DNA of 42,447 nucleotides. Origin: Defluviicoccus sp. GTDB lineage: Bacteria > Pseudomonadota > Alphaproteobacteria > MPNO01. The position numbers and the translations under genes were made by a program. The notes beneath the pieces are model-generated. The model had not been told where the DNA came from, made no database searches, and was given only the letters and a program-made list of their open reading frames with translations. Every line of letters begins with the position of its first letter. Position 1 is the first letter of the stretch. Of this stretch, positions 29,477-38,085 are shown in pieces. The stretch is taken from contig JAPPGP010000098.1 in NCBI GenBank assembly GCA_028821395.1, positions 1 to 42,447 on the forward strand. The letters are read 5' to 3'.

Positions 29477-29893
29477 TCAGAACGAGGCGCAGACCGAACC
29501 GATGACGCGCAGCACGGACTCCTGGCCGAAGCGCTGCTTGTACGCTGCGGCGATCTCTCCCGTACGGCGCAGCGACGCTTCGCCTAGGGGGGCGATGACG
29601 ACCAGCAGCTTGGACCGCTCGCGCTCGACGGTGCCGGCTGAGTTGCGCCACTGCCCGGCGCCGTCGAGCACAGTGAGCCCGTCGGGAAAGCGCGGCGTGA
29701 CCTCGCGGGCGAGAAAGCGTTTCCAGTCCGCGTCCGACACGACCTCCTCGCCGCCCTTGGCCCGTCCGAAGAACAGCCGGTACTCGGCGTAGCGCTCGGT
29801 GCCCTCGGGACAGGTGTCCTCGGCCTGGAGCGGCTCGCCGATTGCCACCGCGAGCAGGGCCGCGACGCCGACCCACCAACGTCGTCCCGACAC
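29477..29893 (-). CDS. DUF3574 family secreted protein
   Basis: This 138-residue exported protein of unknown function starts at GTG 29893, with GGGAGG 6-11 bases upstream. An earlier GTG at 29923 gives 148 residues but a poorer site. The signal peptide is RRWWVGVAALLAVAIGEPLQAED. The mature part has the family blocks EYRLFFGRAKGG, EVVSDADWKRFLAREVTPRFPDGLTVLDGAGQW and LLVVIAPLGEASLRRTGEIAAAYKQRFGQESVLRV, with two cysteines (in EDTCPEG and SVCASF) that could pair. It lies 30 bp before the AEC gene on the same strand. Confidence 0.82.
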   Translation of the reverse strand: MSGRRWWVGVAALLAVAIGEPLQAEDTCPEGTERYAEYRLFFGRAKGGEEVVSDADWKRFLAREVTPRFPDGLTVLDGAGQWRNSAGTVERERSKLLVVIAPLGEASLRRTGEIAAAYKQRFGQESVLRVIGSVCASF

Positions 29894-29947
29894 ATCCCGT
29901 TCCTCCCGTCCCACCCGTCCCACATATCGCCCGGCGGGACAAGGCGT

Positions 29948-29976
29948 TGACAGGCCAGACCCGCCCGGCTACCGTC
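29948..29976 (+). promoter_or_regulatory. candidate promoter of rpmJ
   Basis: A consensus TTGACA (29948-29953), a 17-bp spacer and TACCGT (29971-29976) lie about 40 bp before the rpmJ start. The -35 box is perfect and the -10 is moderate. Confidence 0.55.
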
Positions 29977-30016
29977 CGCCGCCGCGTCGCCGGCCGCTGC
30001 AAATGGAACCGTCGCC

Positions 30017-30142
30017 ATGAAAGTCCTCAACTCGCTGAAATCGGCGAAGAAGCGCGACCGCGCCTGCCGCATCATTCGGCGCCGCGGCCGGGTCTACGTG
30101 ATCAACAAGAAGAACCCGCGCTTCAAGGCGCGCCAGGGCTAG
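30017..30142 (+). CDS. rpmJ: 50S ribosomal protein L36, zinc-free type
   Basis: This 41-residue L36 reads [20 protein letters not shown] and continues with [21 protein letters not shown], a near-perfect match to the alphaproteobacterial L36. Only one cysteine is present, so the C-C-C-H zinc site of the other L36 type is absent. This form needs no zinc. It is a single-gene unit with its own promoter and a following hairpin, divergent from the DUF3574 gene. Confidence 0.96.
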   Translation: MKVLNSLKSAKKRDRACRIIRRRGRVYVINKKNPRFKARQG

Positions 30143-30148
30143 CCTGCC

Positions 30149-30165
30149 GAGGGGCCGAACCCCTC
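30149..30165 (+). terminator. hairpin after rpmJ
   Basis: GAGGGG-CCGAA-CCCCTC is a perfect 6-bp stem with a 5-base loop, 6 bp after the rpmJ stop. There is no T run, so termination strength is uncertain. Confidence 0.5.
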
Positions 30166-30204
30166 GTTGCGCCGGGCAAGCCTGGACGGAACGGGGATTG
30201 AGCG

Positions 30205-31692
30205 ATGAAGATGCCCGAGCCCGATGCGGAGGTCATCGCGCGGCGGGCGGACATCGCGCGCGCCTTGGGCAAGATCGTCCCCGGCGAAGGGGTGATCGAC
30301 GACCGGGCGGCGTTGCGCGCCTACGAATCGGACGGGCTCACCGCCTATCGCCAGCCACCGATGATCGCCGTCCTGCCGGAGACCGTGGCCCAGGTCTCGG
30401 CGGTGCTGAGATACTGCCACGGGGAAGGTATCAAGGTGGTGCCGCGCGGCGCCGGCACCTCGCTCTCGGGCGGCGCGCTGCCGCTCGCCGACGGCATCCT
30501 GCTCGGGCTCGGCAAGTTCAACCGCGTGCTCGACATCGACTACGCCAATCGCTGCGCCGTGGTGCAGCCGGGCGTCGCCAACCTCGCCATCAGCCAGGCG
30601 GTGGAGGCCGCCGGGTTCTACTATGCGCCCGACCCGTCGAGCCAGATCGCATGCTCGATCGGCGGCAACGTCGCGGAGAACGCGGGCGGCGTGCACTGCC
30701 TCAAATACGGGCTCACCACCAACAACCTGTTGGGCGTCGAGCTGGTGCTGATGGACGGCGAGGTGGTGCGCATCGGCGGCCGGCATCTCGATTCGGCGGG
30801 CTACGACCTGCTCGGCGTGATTACCGGCTCGGAGGGCCTCTTGGGCGTGATCACCGAGGTCACGGTGCGCATCCTGCCGAGGCCGCCTTCGGCCCGCGCG
30901 GTGCTGATCGGCTTTCCCTCGGCCGGTTCGGCGGGCGACTGCGTGGCCGGCGTGATCGGCGCCGGCATCGTCCCGGGCGGCATGGAGATGATGGACAATC
31001 CGGCGATCAACGCCGCCGAGGATTTCGTCGCAGCCGGCTATCCGCGCGACGCGGCGGCGCTGCTGATCGTCGAGCTCGACGGCCCGGAGGTCGAGGTCGA
31101 CCACCTGGTCGAGCGGGTCGCCGGCATCGCCCGCGACTTCGGCGCGACCTCGATCCGGGTCAGCGAGAACGAGGACGAGCGGGTGAATTTCTGGGCCGGC
31201 CGCAAGTCGGCCTTCCCGGCGGTCGGGCGCATCTCGCCTGACTATTACTGCATGGACGGCACCATCCCGCGCCGCCGCCTGCCCGAGGTGCTGGGCCGCA
31301 TGGCCGAGATGTCGGAAAAATTCGGGCTGCGCGTCGCCAACGTGTTCCACGCCGGCGACGGCAATTTGCATCCGCTGATCCTCTACGACGCCAACAACCC
31401 GGGCGAGCTGGAGCGGGCGGAGGCGTTCGGCGAGGCGATCCTGAGGCTCTGCGTCGAGGTGGGCGGCGTGCTCACCGGCGAGCACGGCGTGGGCGTCGAG
31501 AAGCGCGACCTGATGGGGACGATGTTCTCCGACGAGGACCTCAAGCAGCAGCAGCGCCTCAAATGCGCCTTCGACCCGGACCAGCTGCTCAACCCGGGCA
31601 AGGTGTTCCCGGTGCTCCACCGCTGCGCCGAGCTCGGCCGGGTCCATGTCCGTGGCGGGCAGACCCGGTTCCCAGACATCCCGCGCTTCTGA
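30205..31692 (+). CDS. glcD: glycolate oxidase FAD-binding subunit GlcD
   Basis: This 495-residue FAD-linked subunit of glycolate dehydrogenase oxidises glycolate (or D-lactate) to glyoxylate and passes electrons to the GlcF Fe-S subunit. The PCMH-type FAD domain shows VVPRGAGTSLSGGALPLADG (about 74-93) and CSIGGNVAENAGGVHCLKYG, with GVITGSEGLLGVITEVTV. The cap/C-terminal part has VFHAGDGNLHPLI and TGEHGVGVEKRDLMG, both family signatures. It is first in a glcDEF operon, followed by glcE after 5 bp. Confidence 0.94.
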   Translation: MKMPEPDAEVIARRADIARALGKIVPGEGVIDDRAALRAYESDGLTAYRQPPMIAVLPETVAQVSAVLRYCHGEGIKVVPRGAGTSLSGGALPLADGILLGLGKFNRVLDIDYANRCAVVQPGVANLAISQAVEAAGFYYAPDPSSQIACSIGGNVAENAGGVHCLKYGLTTNNLLGVELVLMDGEVVRIGGRHLDSAGYDLLGVITGSEGLLGVITEVTVRILPRPPSARAVLIGFPSAGSAGDCVAGVIGAGIVPGGMEMMDNPAINAAEDFVAAGYPRDAAALLIVELDGPEVEVDHLVERVAGIARDFGATSIRVSENEDERVNFWAGRKSAFPAVGRISPDYYCMDGTIPRRRLPEVLGRMAEMSEKFGLRVANVFHAGDGNLHPLILYDANNPGELERAEAFGEAILRLCVEVGGVLTGEHGVGVEKRDLMGTMFSDEDLKQQQRLKCAFDPDQLLNPGKVFPVLHRCAELGRVHVRGGQTRFPDIPRF

Positions 31693-31697
31693 GGCGA

Positions 31698-32918
31698 GTG
31701 GAGACCCTGCGCCCGGCGGACGAGAGCGAGGCGATCGAGGCGGTCGGCTGGGCCTCTGCCGGCGGGCACGGGCTGGAGCTGGTCTCGGGCGGGTCCAAGC
31801 GGGGTTTTGGACGCCCGGCCGAGGCGGCGGCCAGGCTCGACCTCTCGGGGCTCGCAGGCATCGCCCTCTACGAGCCCGAGGAGCTGGTGCTCACCGCCGG
31901 ACCCGGCACCGCGCTCTCCGAGATCGCCGCCCGGCTCGCCCAGCACGGCCAGACGCTCGCCTTCGAGCCGCCCGATCTCGGCCCGCTGCTGGGCGCCGGC
32001 GAGGGCCGGGCGACGCTCGGCGGCTGCATCGCGGCCAACCTCTCCGGCCCGCGCCGCTTCAAGGCGGGCGCGGCGCGCGACCATTTCCTCGGCGTGCGTG
32101 CCGTCTCGGGCCGCGGCGAGCTGTTCAAGTCCGGCGGACGGGTGGTCAAGAACGTCACCGGCTACGACCTCTGCAAGCTGCTCGCGGGCTCCTGGGGGAC
32201 GCTCGCGGCGATGACCGAGATCACCGTCAAGGTGCTGCCGGCGGCGGAGAAGCTGCGGACGGTGCTGGTCTACGGGCTCGACGACGAGGCCGGGATCGCG
32301 GCGATGACGCGCGCCCTGGGCGGGCAATGCGAGGTCTCGGGCGCGGCGCATCTGCCGGCCGGGATCGCGGCGCTGTCGGGCGTCGGGCGCGTCCACGAGC
32401 CGGGAACGCCGGTCACCGCGCTCCGCGTCGAGGGGCCCGAACCCTCTGTGCTCGCCCGGACCGGGACGCTGCGCGCCCTGTTCGCGGAACATGCGATCGA
32501 CGAGCTGCACGGGCACAACTCGGCCGCGTTCTGGCGCGAGGTCGGCGGTGCGCGGTTCCATGCCGCCGCGGGCGACGAAATCGTCTGGCGGATCTCTGTG
32601 CCGCCGGCGGACGGCGCGAAGGTGGCGGGCCGGATCGCGGCGGGATTGGAGGCCCGGGTGTTCTACGACTGGGGCGGCGGGCTGGTCTGGCTCGCCTTGC
32701 CGCACGCGACGGTGGACGCGGGCGCCGAGGCGGTGCGAAGCGCGGTCGGCGCGACCGGCGGCCACGCGACTCTGATCCGCGCGCCGGAAGCGGTGAGGCG
32801 CCGCGTGCCGGCGTTCCACCCGCAACCGCCCGGGCTGGCGGCGTTGAGCGCGCGGGTGAAACAGGCCTTCGATCCGCTCGGCATCTTCAATCCCGGCCGC
32901 GTGGACGGGGAGGGCTGA
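31698..32918 (+). CDS. glcE: glycolate oxidase subunit GlcE
   Basis: This 406-residue FAD-binding subunit starts with GTG 31698, 5 bp after the GlcD stop (GAGGCGA before it). Family blocks are ELVSGGSKRGFGRPAEAA, LVLTAGPGTALSEIAARLAQHGQTLAFEPPD, GGCIAANLSGPRRFKAGAARDHFLGV, NVTGYDLCKLLAGSWGTLAAMTEITVKVLP, and the C-terminal VKQAFDPLGIFNPGR. It completes the FAD part of the complex with GlcD. Ends 4 bp before glcF. Confidence 0.93.
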   Translation: METLRPADESEAIEAVGWASAGGHGLELVSGGSKRGFGRPAEAAARLDLSGLAGIALYEPEELVLTAGPGTALSEIAARLAQHGQTLAFEPPDLGPLLGAGEGRATLGGCIAANLSGPRRFKAGAARDHFLGVRAVSGRGELFKSGGRVVKNVTGYDLCKLLAGSWGTLAAMTEITVKVLPAAEKLRTVLVYGLDDEAGIAAMTRALGGQCEVSGAAHLPAGIAALSGVGRVHEPGTPVTALRVEGPEPSVLARTGTLRALFAEHAIDELHGHNSAAFWREVGGARFHAAAGDEIVWRISVPPADGAKVAGRIAAGLEARVFYDWGGGLVWLALPHATVDAGAEAVRSAVGATGGHATLIRAPEAVRRRVPAFHPQPPGLAALSARVKQAFDPLGIFNPGRVDGEG

Positions 32919-32922
32919 GGCG

Positions 32923-34227
32923 ATGCGGACCAGGTTCACCGAGGCCCAGCGCGCCGATCCGGACATCGCCGCTGCCGAGGGAATCCTCAGGGGCTGCGTC
33001 CATTGCGGGTTCTGCACGGCGACCTGCCCGACCTACGCGCTGCTGGGCGACGAGCTCGACAGCCCGCGCGGACGCATCTACCTGATCAAGGAGATGCTGG
33101 AGACCGGCGAGACCCCGTCGCCCAAGGTGGTCGGGCATATCGACCGCTGCCTCTCTTGCCTCTCCTGCATGACGACCTGCCCGTCGGGCGTGAACTACAT
33201 GCATCTCGTCGACCTCGCCCGCAAGCGGATCGCCGAGACCTTCCGCCGGCCGCTCGCCGACCGTCTGCCGCGGGCGCTGCTGCTGGCCGCGATGCCGTCC
33301 CCGGCGCGGTTCGGCTGGGCGGTCAGGCTGGCGCGATTCGGGCGGCCGTTCGCGGGTCTCCTGCCCGGCCCGCTCGGGCGCATGCTGCGCATGGTCCCGT
33401 CCGCCGGGGCGGGGCAACCGCTGCCCGACGGGGCGGTCTACCCGGCCGAGGGTGGGCGCCGCTTCCGCGTCGCACTGCTCGCGGGCTGCGTGCAGCAGGT
33501 GCTCGACCCGGCGATCAACGCGGCGACGATCCGCCTCCTCACCCGTCTCGGCTGCGAGGTGACGCTCGCCCGGGGGTCCGGCTGCTGCGGAGCGATCGCC
33601 CACCACATGGGGAAGGAGGCGCCGGCGCTCGATGCGGCGCGGCGCAACCTCGCCGCCTGGCAAGCGGAGATCGAAGGCGACGGTCTCGACGCGGTGGTCT
33701 CCAACACCTCGGGCTGCGGCGTGATGCTGAAGGATTACGGCCACCTGTTCCGCGCCGATGCGGCGTTCGCGCAAACCGCATCGGCGATCGCCGCCCGGGT
33801 CTGCGACGTCTCGGAGCTGTTGCAGCGCATCGGCCTCGGCGAGGCCGAACCGCCGGAACCGCTCTCCGTCGCCTACCACTCGGCCTGCGCGCTGCAGCAC
33901 GGCCAGAAGATCCAGACGGCTCCGGTCGAGCTGTTGCGCCGCGCCGGGTTCGCGGTTTCGCTGCCGGCGGAGGGTCATCTCTGCTGCGGCTCGGCCGGCA
34001 CCTACAACATCCTCCAGCCGGCGCTCGCCGACCGGCTGCGCGACCGCAAGATCGGCCACCTCGAGGCGCTCGGCGCGGACGCCATCGCGGCGGGCAATAT
34101 AGGCTGCATGGTCCAGCTCGCCGGGGCGACGGAGACGCCGGTGGTGCACACGGTCGAGCTGCTCGACTGGGCGCATGGCGGGCCGAGACCGCGTGCATTG
34201 AGCAACAGGCCGGCAGGTCGCGACTAG
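32923..34227 (+). CDS. glcF: glycolate oxidase iron-sulfur subunit GlcF
   Basis: This 434-residue subunit has two [4Fe-4S] ferredoxin clusters, C25/C28/C31/C35 (CVHCGFCTATCPTY) and C76/C79/C82/C86 (CLSCLSCMTTCPSG), followed by two CCG domains (GSGCCGAIAHH and HLCCGSAGTY). It takes electrons from the FAD subunits to the quinone pool at the membrane. Length and order are typical. No glcC-type regulator or glycolate permease is beside the operon, though the AEC carriers 1.5 kb away could move related acids. Confidence 0.95.
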   Translation: MRTRFTEAQRADPDIAAAEGILRGCVHCGFCTATCPTYALLGDELDSPRGRIYLIKEMLETGETPSPKVVGHIDRCLSCLSCMTTCPSGVNYMHLVDLARKRIAETFRRPLADRLPRALLLAAMPSPARFGWAVRLARFGRPFAGLLPGPLGRMLRMVPSAGAGQPLPDGAVYPAEGGRRFRVALLAGCVQQVLDPAINAATIRLLTRLGCEVTLARGSGCCGAIAHHMGKEAPALDAARRNLAAWQAEIEGDGLDAVVSNTSGCGVMLKDYGHLFRADAAFAQTASAIAARVCDVSELLQRIGLGEAEPPEPLSVAYHSACALQHGQKIQTAPVELLRRAGFAVSLPAEGHLCCGSAGTYNILQPALADRLRDRKIGHLEALGADAIAAGNIGCMVQLAGATETPVVHTVELLDWAHGGPRPRALSNRPAGRD

Positions 34228-34352
34228 AACCTGACCGAGCTGGCTCGAACCGCTGTCGCCGCCCCTCCCCGTCAATACCGGCGGGAACGCGGCTGGTACG
34301 ACCTATATTCGGGCGGTATCGTGATGCGACGAAGGGAATCGGGACTGTACCG

Positions 34353-34517
34353 ATGGTGACAGAGCTTTCAAACGACATGCTCAACCCGGCCGGCGACGTC
34401 GAGCCGCTCGACGAGGAACGGGCGTTCATGCGGGCGGTGCACGCCGGGCTTGCGGACATCGAGGCCGGCCGGGAAGTCTCCCTGGCAGACGTCAAGACGA
34501 AGCTCGGCTTCGTCTAG
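34353..34517 (+). CDS. orphan antitoxin-like small protein
   Basis: This 54-residue frame starts at ATG 34353. Its second half (DEERAFMRAVHAGLADIEAGREVSLADVKTKLGFV) has the pattern of many small type II antitoxins (G-x-x-D-I-E-x-G-R-x-x-S-x-x-x-V-K). No toxin frame follows, as the next gene is a TPR protein. A TATATT hexamer at 34304-34309 may be its -10. It might be a solitary antitoxin left after toxin loss, or a regulator. Confidence 0.6.
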   Translation: MVTELSNDMLNPAGDVEPLDEERAFMRAVHAGLADIEAGREVSLADVKTKLGFV

Positions 34518-34565
34518 CCAGGTGCCCGGAAACGTCGTCGGCGGATCGGCGGCGAGGAGTACGGC

Positions 34566-35147
34566 ATGCGCTCTCCCACGGATGACGATCCCTTGCGCCG
34601 GGTGATGGTCTGGATCGCGGCGGCGGCGACGCTGAGCTTCGCCACCGTCGGGCTCGCCAATCAGAACGACCCCCGGCTCGGCCCGCTGTTCGAGCGCCTG
34701 AAGGCAGCGCCGAACGCGGAGGCGGCGGCGCCGGAGGAGCAGGCGATCTGGCGGATCTGGCACGAATCGGGCAGCGCGGAGATCGATGCGCTGATGGTGC
34801 GCGGGCTCCGGGCGATGGGAACGCGCGACCTGCCGGCGGCGCTCGCCGCGTTCGACGAGATGGTCCGCCGCGCCCCCGAATTCGCCGAGGCGTGGAACAA
34901 GCGCGCCACCGTCAACTACCTGATGGGGCGGCTGCCCGAGTCGATCGCCGACATCGACCGCACGCTGGCGCTCGAGCCGCGCCATTTCGGCGCGCTCTCG
35001 GGGCTCGGCCTGGTCCGTCTCGCCGAGGGCGAGGAGGAGAAGGCGCTGGACGCCTTCGACCGGGCGCTCGCCGTCCACCCCAACCTCGCCGGCGCCGACA
35101 CCCACATCCGCGCGCTGCGCGAGAAGCTGCGGGGCCGGCGGATATAG
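34566..35147 (+). CDS. TPR-repeat protein, exported or membrane-anchored
   Basis: This 193-residue protein has an N-terminal hydrophobic helix (VMVWIAAAATLSFATVGLANQ) serving as signal or anchor, then at least three tetratricopeptide repeats at about 78-180: RAMGTRDLPAALAAFDEMVRRAPEFAEAW, ATVNYLMGRLPESIADIDRTLALEPRHFGAL and GLVRLAEGEEEKALDAFDRALAVHPNLAGA. Such proteins act as periplasmic scaffolds. A GCGGCGAGGAG site precedes the ATG. Convergent with the M20 gene, with 6 bp between stops. Confidence 0.85.
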   Translation: MRSPTDDDPLRRVMVWIAAAATLSFATVGLANQNDPRLGPLFERLKAAPNAEAAAPEEQAIWRIWHESGSAEIDALMVRGLRAMGTRDLPAALAAFDEMVRRAPEFAEAWNKRATVNYLMGRLPESIADIDRTLALEPRHFGALSGLGLVRLAEGEEEKALDAFDRALAVHPNLAGADTHIRALREKLRGRRI

Positions 35148-35153
35148 CGGGGC

Positions 35154-36383
35154 CTACCCCCCGGCGATGCGCGCCACCGCGTTGGCCAGTACCCGGCAGC
35201 CGAGCACGATGTCGTCTTCCGCGGTGTCCTCGATGACGGTGTGGCTGTGCCCGCCGATCGAGGGGACGAACAGCATCGCGGCCGGCATGTGGCGGCACAG
35301 CACCATCGCGTCGTGCCCGGCCCCGCTCGGCATCCGCATCCAGGACGCGCCGAGCGCCGCGGCGGCGGCCTCGATCCGCTCGCCGAGGGCCGGGTCCATC
35401 GCCGCCGGCGGTATGTCGAGGGTGCGGATCGCCACGATGTCCTGACCGGAGGTCTCGGCATGCGCCGCGGCGAGGTCGCGCAGGCGCTCTTCCAGCGCGT
35501 CGATTTTCGCCAGGTCGGTGTCGCGGATCTCGACGGTGATCTCGGCGCCGGCGGGGATCACGTTGGCCGCGCCTGGGGACAGCGCGAGGCTGCCGATATT
35601 CCACACCGTGTCGGCCCCCGCCAGGGTCGGGAACGCTTCGAGAAGCGCGTGCGACAGCGCGATGGCGAGCGCGCCCGCGTCCTTCCGCATCGCCATCGGC
35701 ACGGTGCCGGCGTGGCCCGCCTGCCCCTGGACATGCAGGCGGAACCGCCTGATGCCGACGATCGCGGTGACGATGCCGATCCGCGTCTGCATCGCCTCCA
35801 GCCGCGGCCCCTGCTCGATATGGGCCTCCAGGAAGGCGCGGTAGCGCCCGCCGTCGAGCCGCCTTGGCGGGTTGTTCGCGAAACCGCTGGCGGCGATCGC
35901 ATCGGTCAGGCGGTGGCCGTCGATACTGCGCGCAACTTCCATCTCGTCCTCGGACACCGCGCCGAACAGGGTGCGGCTGCCGAGCGTCGGCAGATAGGTG
36001 CTCTCCTCGTCCTGAAAGGCCACCGCGTCGACCGGGCAGCGCTGGACCAGCCCCGACTCGACCACCGCCCGCGCGATCTCGATGCCGTAGACCACCCCCA
36101 TCGCCCCGTCGAGCCAGCCGCCGCCGGGCACCGAATCGGAGTGGCTGCCGATCAGGATCGCGGGGCCGTCCGCGGGCGCCTTGCCGATCACGTTGCCGAC
36201 ATCGTCGATGGCGGCGGCGAGCCCGGCCTCCGCCATGCGGCGGCGCAACCAGTGCCGGGCCTCGATGTCGGGCTTGCTGAAGGCCAGCCGCGTAACCCCG
36301 GTGCCCTGCTTGCCGAAGCGCGCGAGCTCCCGGAGATCGGCCATCAGCCGCGCCGGATCGATCTCGATCGCGAAGTCGGGCAT
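35154..36383 (-). CDS. M20 family Zn-dependent hydrolase, hydantoinase/carbamoylase type
   Basis: This 409-residue enzyme is of the AllC/HyuC/beta-ureidopropionase group, which removes a carbamoyl group from N-carbamoyl amino acids or ureido acids. Metal-site motifs are H81 (GSHSDSVPGGGWLDGAMGV, with D92 bridging), E126/E127 (FQDEESTY) and H188 (LEAHIEQGP). GQAGHAGTVPM and PSGAGHDAM are the dimerisation and substrate segments. The QDEES sequence departs from the usual N/D-E-E-G. It could act on the product of the HyuAB hydantoinase, though that operon is 17 kb away. Start ATG 36383 chosen from the family N-terminus. Confidence 0.9.
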   Translation of the reverse strand: MPDFAIEIDPARLMADLRELARFGKQGTGVTRLAFSKPDIEARHWLRRRMAEAGLAAAIDDVGNVIGKAPADGPAILIGSHSDSVPGGGWLDGAMGVVYGIEIARAVVESGLVQRCPVDAVAFQDEESTYLPTLGSRTLFGAVSEDEMEVARSIDGHRLTDAIAASGFANNPPRRLDGGRYRAFLEAHIEQGPRLEAMQTRIGIVTAIVGIRRFRLHVQGQAGHAGTVPMAMRKDAGALAIALSHALLEAFPTLAGADTVWNIGSLALSPGAANVIPAGAEITVEIRDTDLAKIDALEERLRDLAAAHAETSGQDIVAIRTLDIPPAAMDPALGERIEAAAAALGASWMRMPSGAGHDAMVLCRHMPAAMLFVPSIGGHSHTVIEDTAEDDIVLGCRVLANAVARIAGG

Positions 36384-36465
36384 GCCCCCCCCGTCGCCGT
36401 TCGATGCCCAATATGTGGGCGGGACCCTGGCGGGAATCGAGCCGCAGGATATCATTGGCGGCGCG

Positions 36466-38046
36466 ATGACCGAACTCTCTCCCTTCCGGACGCCCGGCGA
36501 GGCGCTCGCCCGCCAGGCGGAGCTGCGCGGCGACCGCGAGGCGCTGGCCTTCCCCGAGACCGGCGCGCGGTCGACCTACGGCGAATGGCACGACGCGGCG
36601 GCGGCGCTCGCCCGCGCGCTGATCGACCGGGGCTTCCGGCCCGGCGAGCGCATCGGGCTGCTCGCCGAGAGCCGCATCGAATGGCCGGTGGTGCAGATGG
36701 CGGTGGCGCTGGCGGGCTGCGTGCTGGTGCCGCTCAACACCCACTACCGGCGCGACGACCTGGCCTACGCGCTGGGGCACGCGCGGCCGCGCGGCCTGTT
36801 CCTTGCGCGCGGGTTTCGCGGCAACCCCTATCTGGAGACCGTCCGCGCGATCCGCGAGCGACTCCCCGAGCTCGAGCTCGCGGTCGTGCTCGACGGCCCG
36901 GACGGGGACTGCCCGGGCTATGCCGAGCTGCTGGCCGAGGGGCGGGCCAGCGCCAGCGCCCTCCCCGAAATCGATCCGCACGCGGTGGGCTCGCTGCAAT
37001 ACACCTCGGGAACCACGGGCTTCCCCAAGGGCGCGCTGCTGACCCATGCCGGCACGATGGCCAATGCCTGGGGTATATCGGAGCGGCTGCGGGTGAGCGC
37101 CGGCGACCGCTGGACCTCGATCATCCCGCTCTTCCACTGCGCCGGCTGCATCATGTGCATCCTCGGCACGGTGCAGCGGGGCGCCGCCTATGTCGGGGTG
37201 TCGAGCTTCGATGCGGCGCGGATGTTCCGCGTCATCGAGGACGAGCGCTGCACCATGCTGTCGGGCGTGCCGACCTCCTATGTGGCGATGCTGGAGCATC
37301 CCGCGCGCGCAGACCACGACCTCGCGACCCTGCGCGCCGGTACCTGCGGCGGCGCCGACACCGACCCGGCGCTGCTGGCGCGCTGCGCCGAGGCGTTCCC
37401 GATCCCGGGGCTGGTCCAAGTCTACGGCCAGACCGAGTCGAGCACGCTGATCGCGCTCGCCGATTGCGAGGCGCCGGAACGCTTCGCGACCTGCGGCAAG
37501 CCGCTCCCCGGCGCGCGCGTGCGGATCGCCGATCCGAAGAGCGGCGCGAAGCTGCCGCCCGGCGAGATCGGCCAGATCGAGACCGCGGGTCCGATGGTGA
37601 TGCGGGGCTATTTCGAGAACCCGGCGGCAACGGCCGAGACCGTCGGCGCGGATGGCTGGATGCGCACCGGCGATCTCGGCTACCTCACCGCCGACGGCGA
37701 CGTCGTGGTGGCCGGCGGCCGGCTGCGCGACATGATCATCCGCGGCGGCGAGAACATCTACCCCGTCGAGATCGAGAACCTGCTGCGCGCCCACCCGGCG
37801 GTCAGCGACATCGCGGTGTTCGGCCTCAAGGACGACTACTACGGAGAGATCGTCGCCGCCGCGGTGATCGGCGGGGCGGGGCTGACGCCGGACGGGCTGT
37901 CGCGGTACTGCGCTGCGCGCATCGCCGGGTTCAAGCGGCCGGCGCGCTATTTCCGCGTCGAGACCTTCCCGCTCACCGCGAGCGGCAAGATCCGCAAGAC
38001 CGCGCTCCGGGAGATGGCGGAGGCGGGTGCGCTGGACGCGCTGTAG
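36466..38046 (+). CDS. AMP-forming acyl-CoA ligase family protein
   Basis: This 526-residue ANL superfamily adenylating enzyme starts at ATG 36466 (MTELSPFRTPGEALARQAEL). The AMP-binding P-loop is YTSGTTGFPKGALLTH near residue 179. Further motifs are VYGQTESS, GWMRTGDLGYLTADGDVVVAGGRLRDMIIRGGENIYPVEIE and the catalytic lysine in TASGKIRKTALRE near the C-terminus. It should activate a carboxylic acid to the CoA thioester, perhaps an aromatic or medium-chain acid given the pathway context. It is divergent from the M20 gene by 82 bp. Confidence 0.92.
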   Translation: MTELSPFRTPGEALARQAELRGDREALAFPETGARSTYGEWHDAAAALARALIDRGFRPGERIGLLAESRIEWPVVQMAVALAGCVLVPLNTHYRRDDLAYALGHARPRGLFLARGFRGNPYLETVRAIRERLPELELAVVLDGPDGDCPGYAELLAEGRASASALPEIDPHAVGSLQYTSGTTGFPKGALLTHAGTMANAWGISERLRVSAGDRWTSIIPLFHCAGCIMCILGTVQRGAAYVGVSSFDAARMFRVIEDERCTMLSGVPTSYVAMLEHPARADHDLATLRAGTCGGADTDPALLARCAEAFPIPGLVQVYGQTESSTLIALADCEAPERFATCGKPLPGARVRIADPKSGAKLPPGEIGQIETAGPMVMRGYFENPAATAETVGADGWMRTGDLGYLTADGDVVVAGGRLRDMIIRGGENIYPVEIENLLRAHPAVSDIAVFGLKDDYYGEIVAAAVIGGAGLTPDGLSRYCAARIAGFKRPARYFRVETFPLTASGKIRKTALREMAEAGALDAL

Positions 38047-38085
38047 CGGCGTGTCGGATGTGCGCGCCCGCCAGGGAGCGGCCGT

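Noticed and set aside
32850..32866. Possible second parS site (GTGAAACA half)
   Set aside because: Only one half of the palindrome is present and it lies in the conserved C-terminal codons of GlcE.
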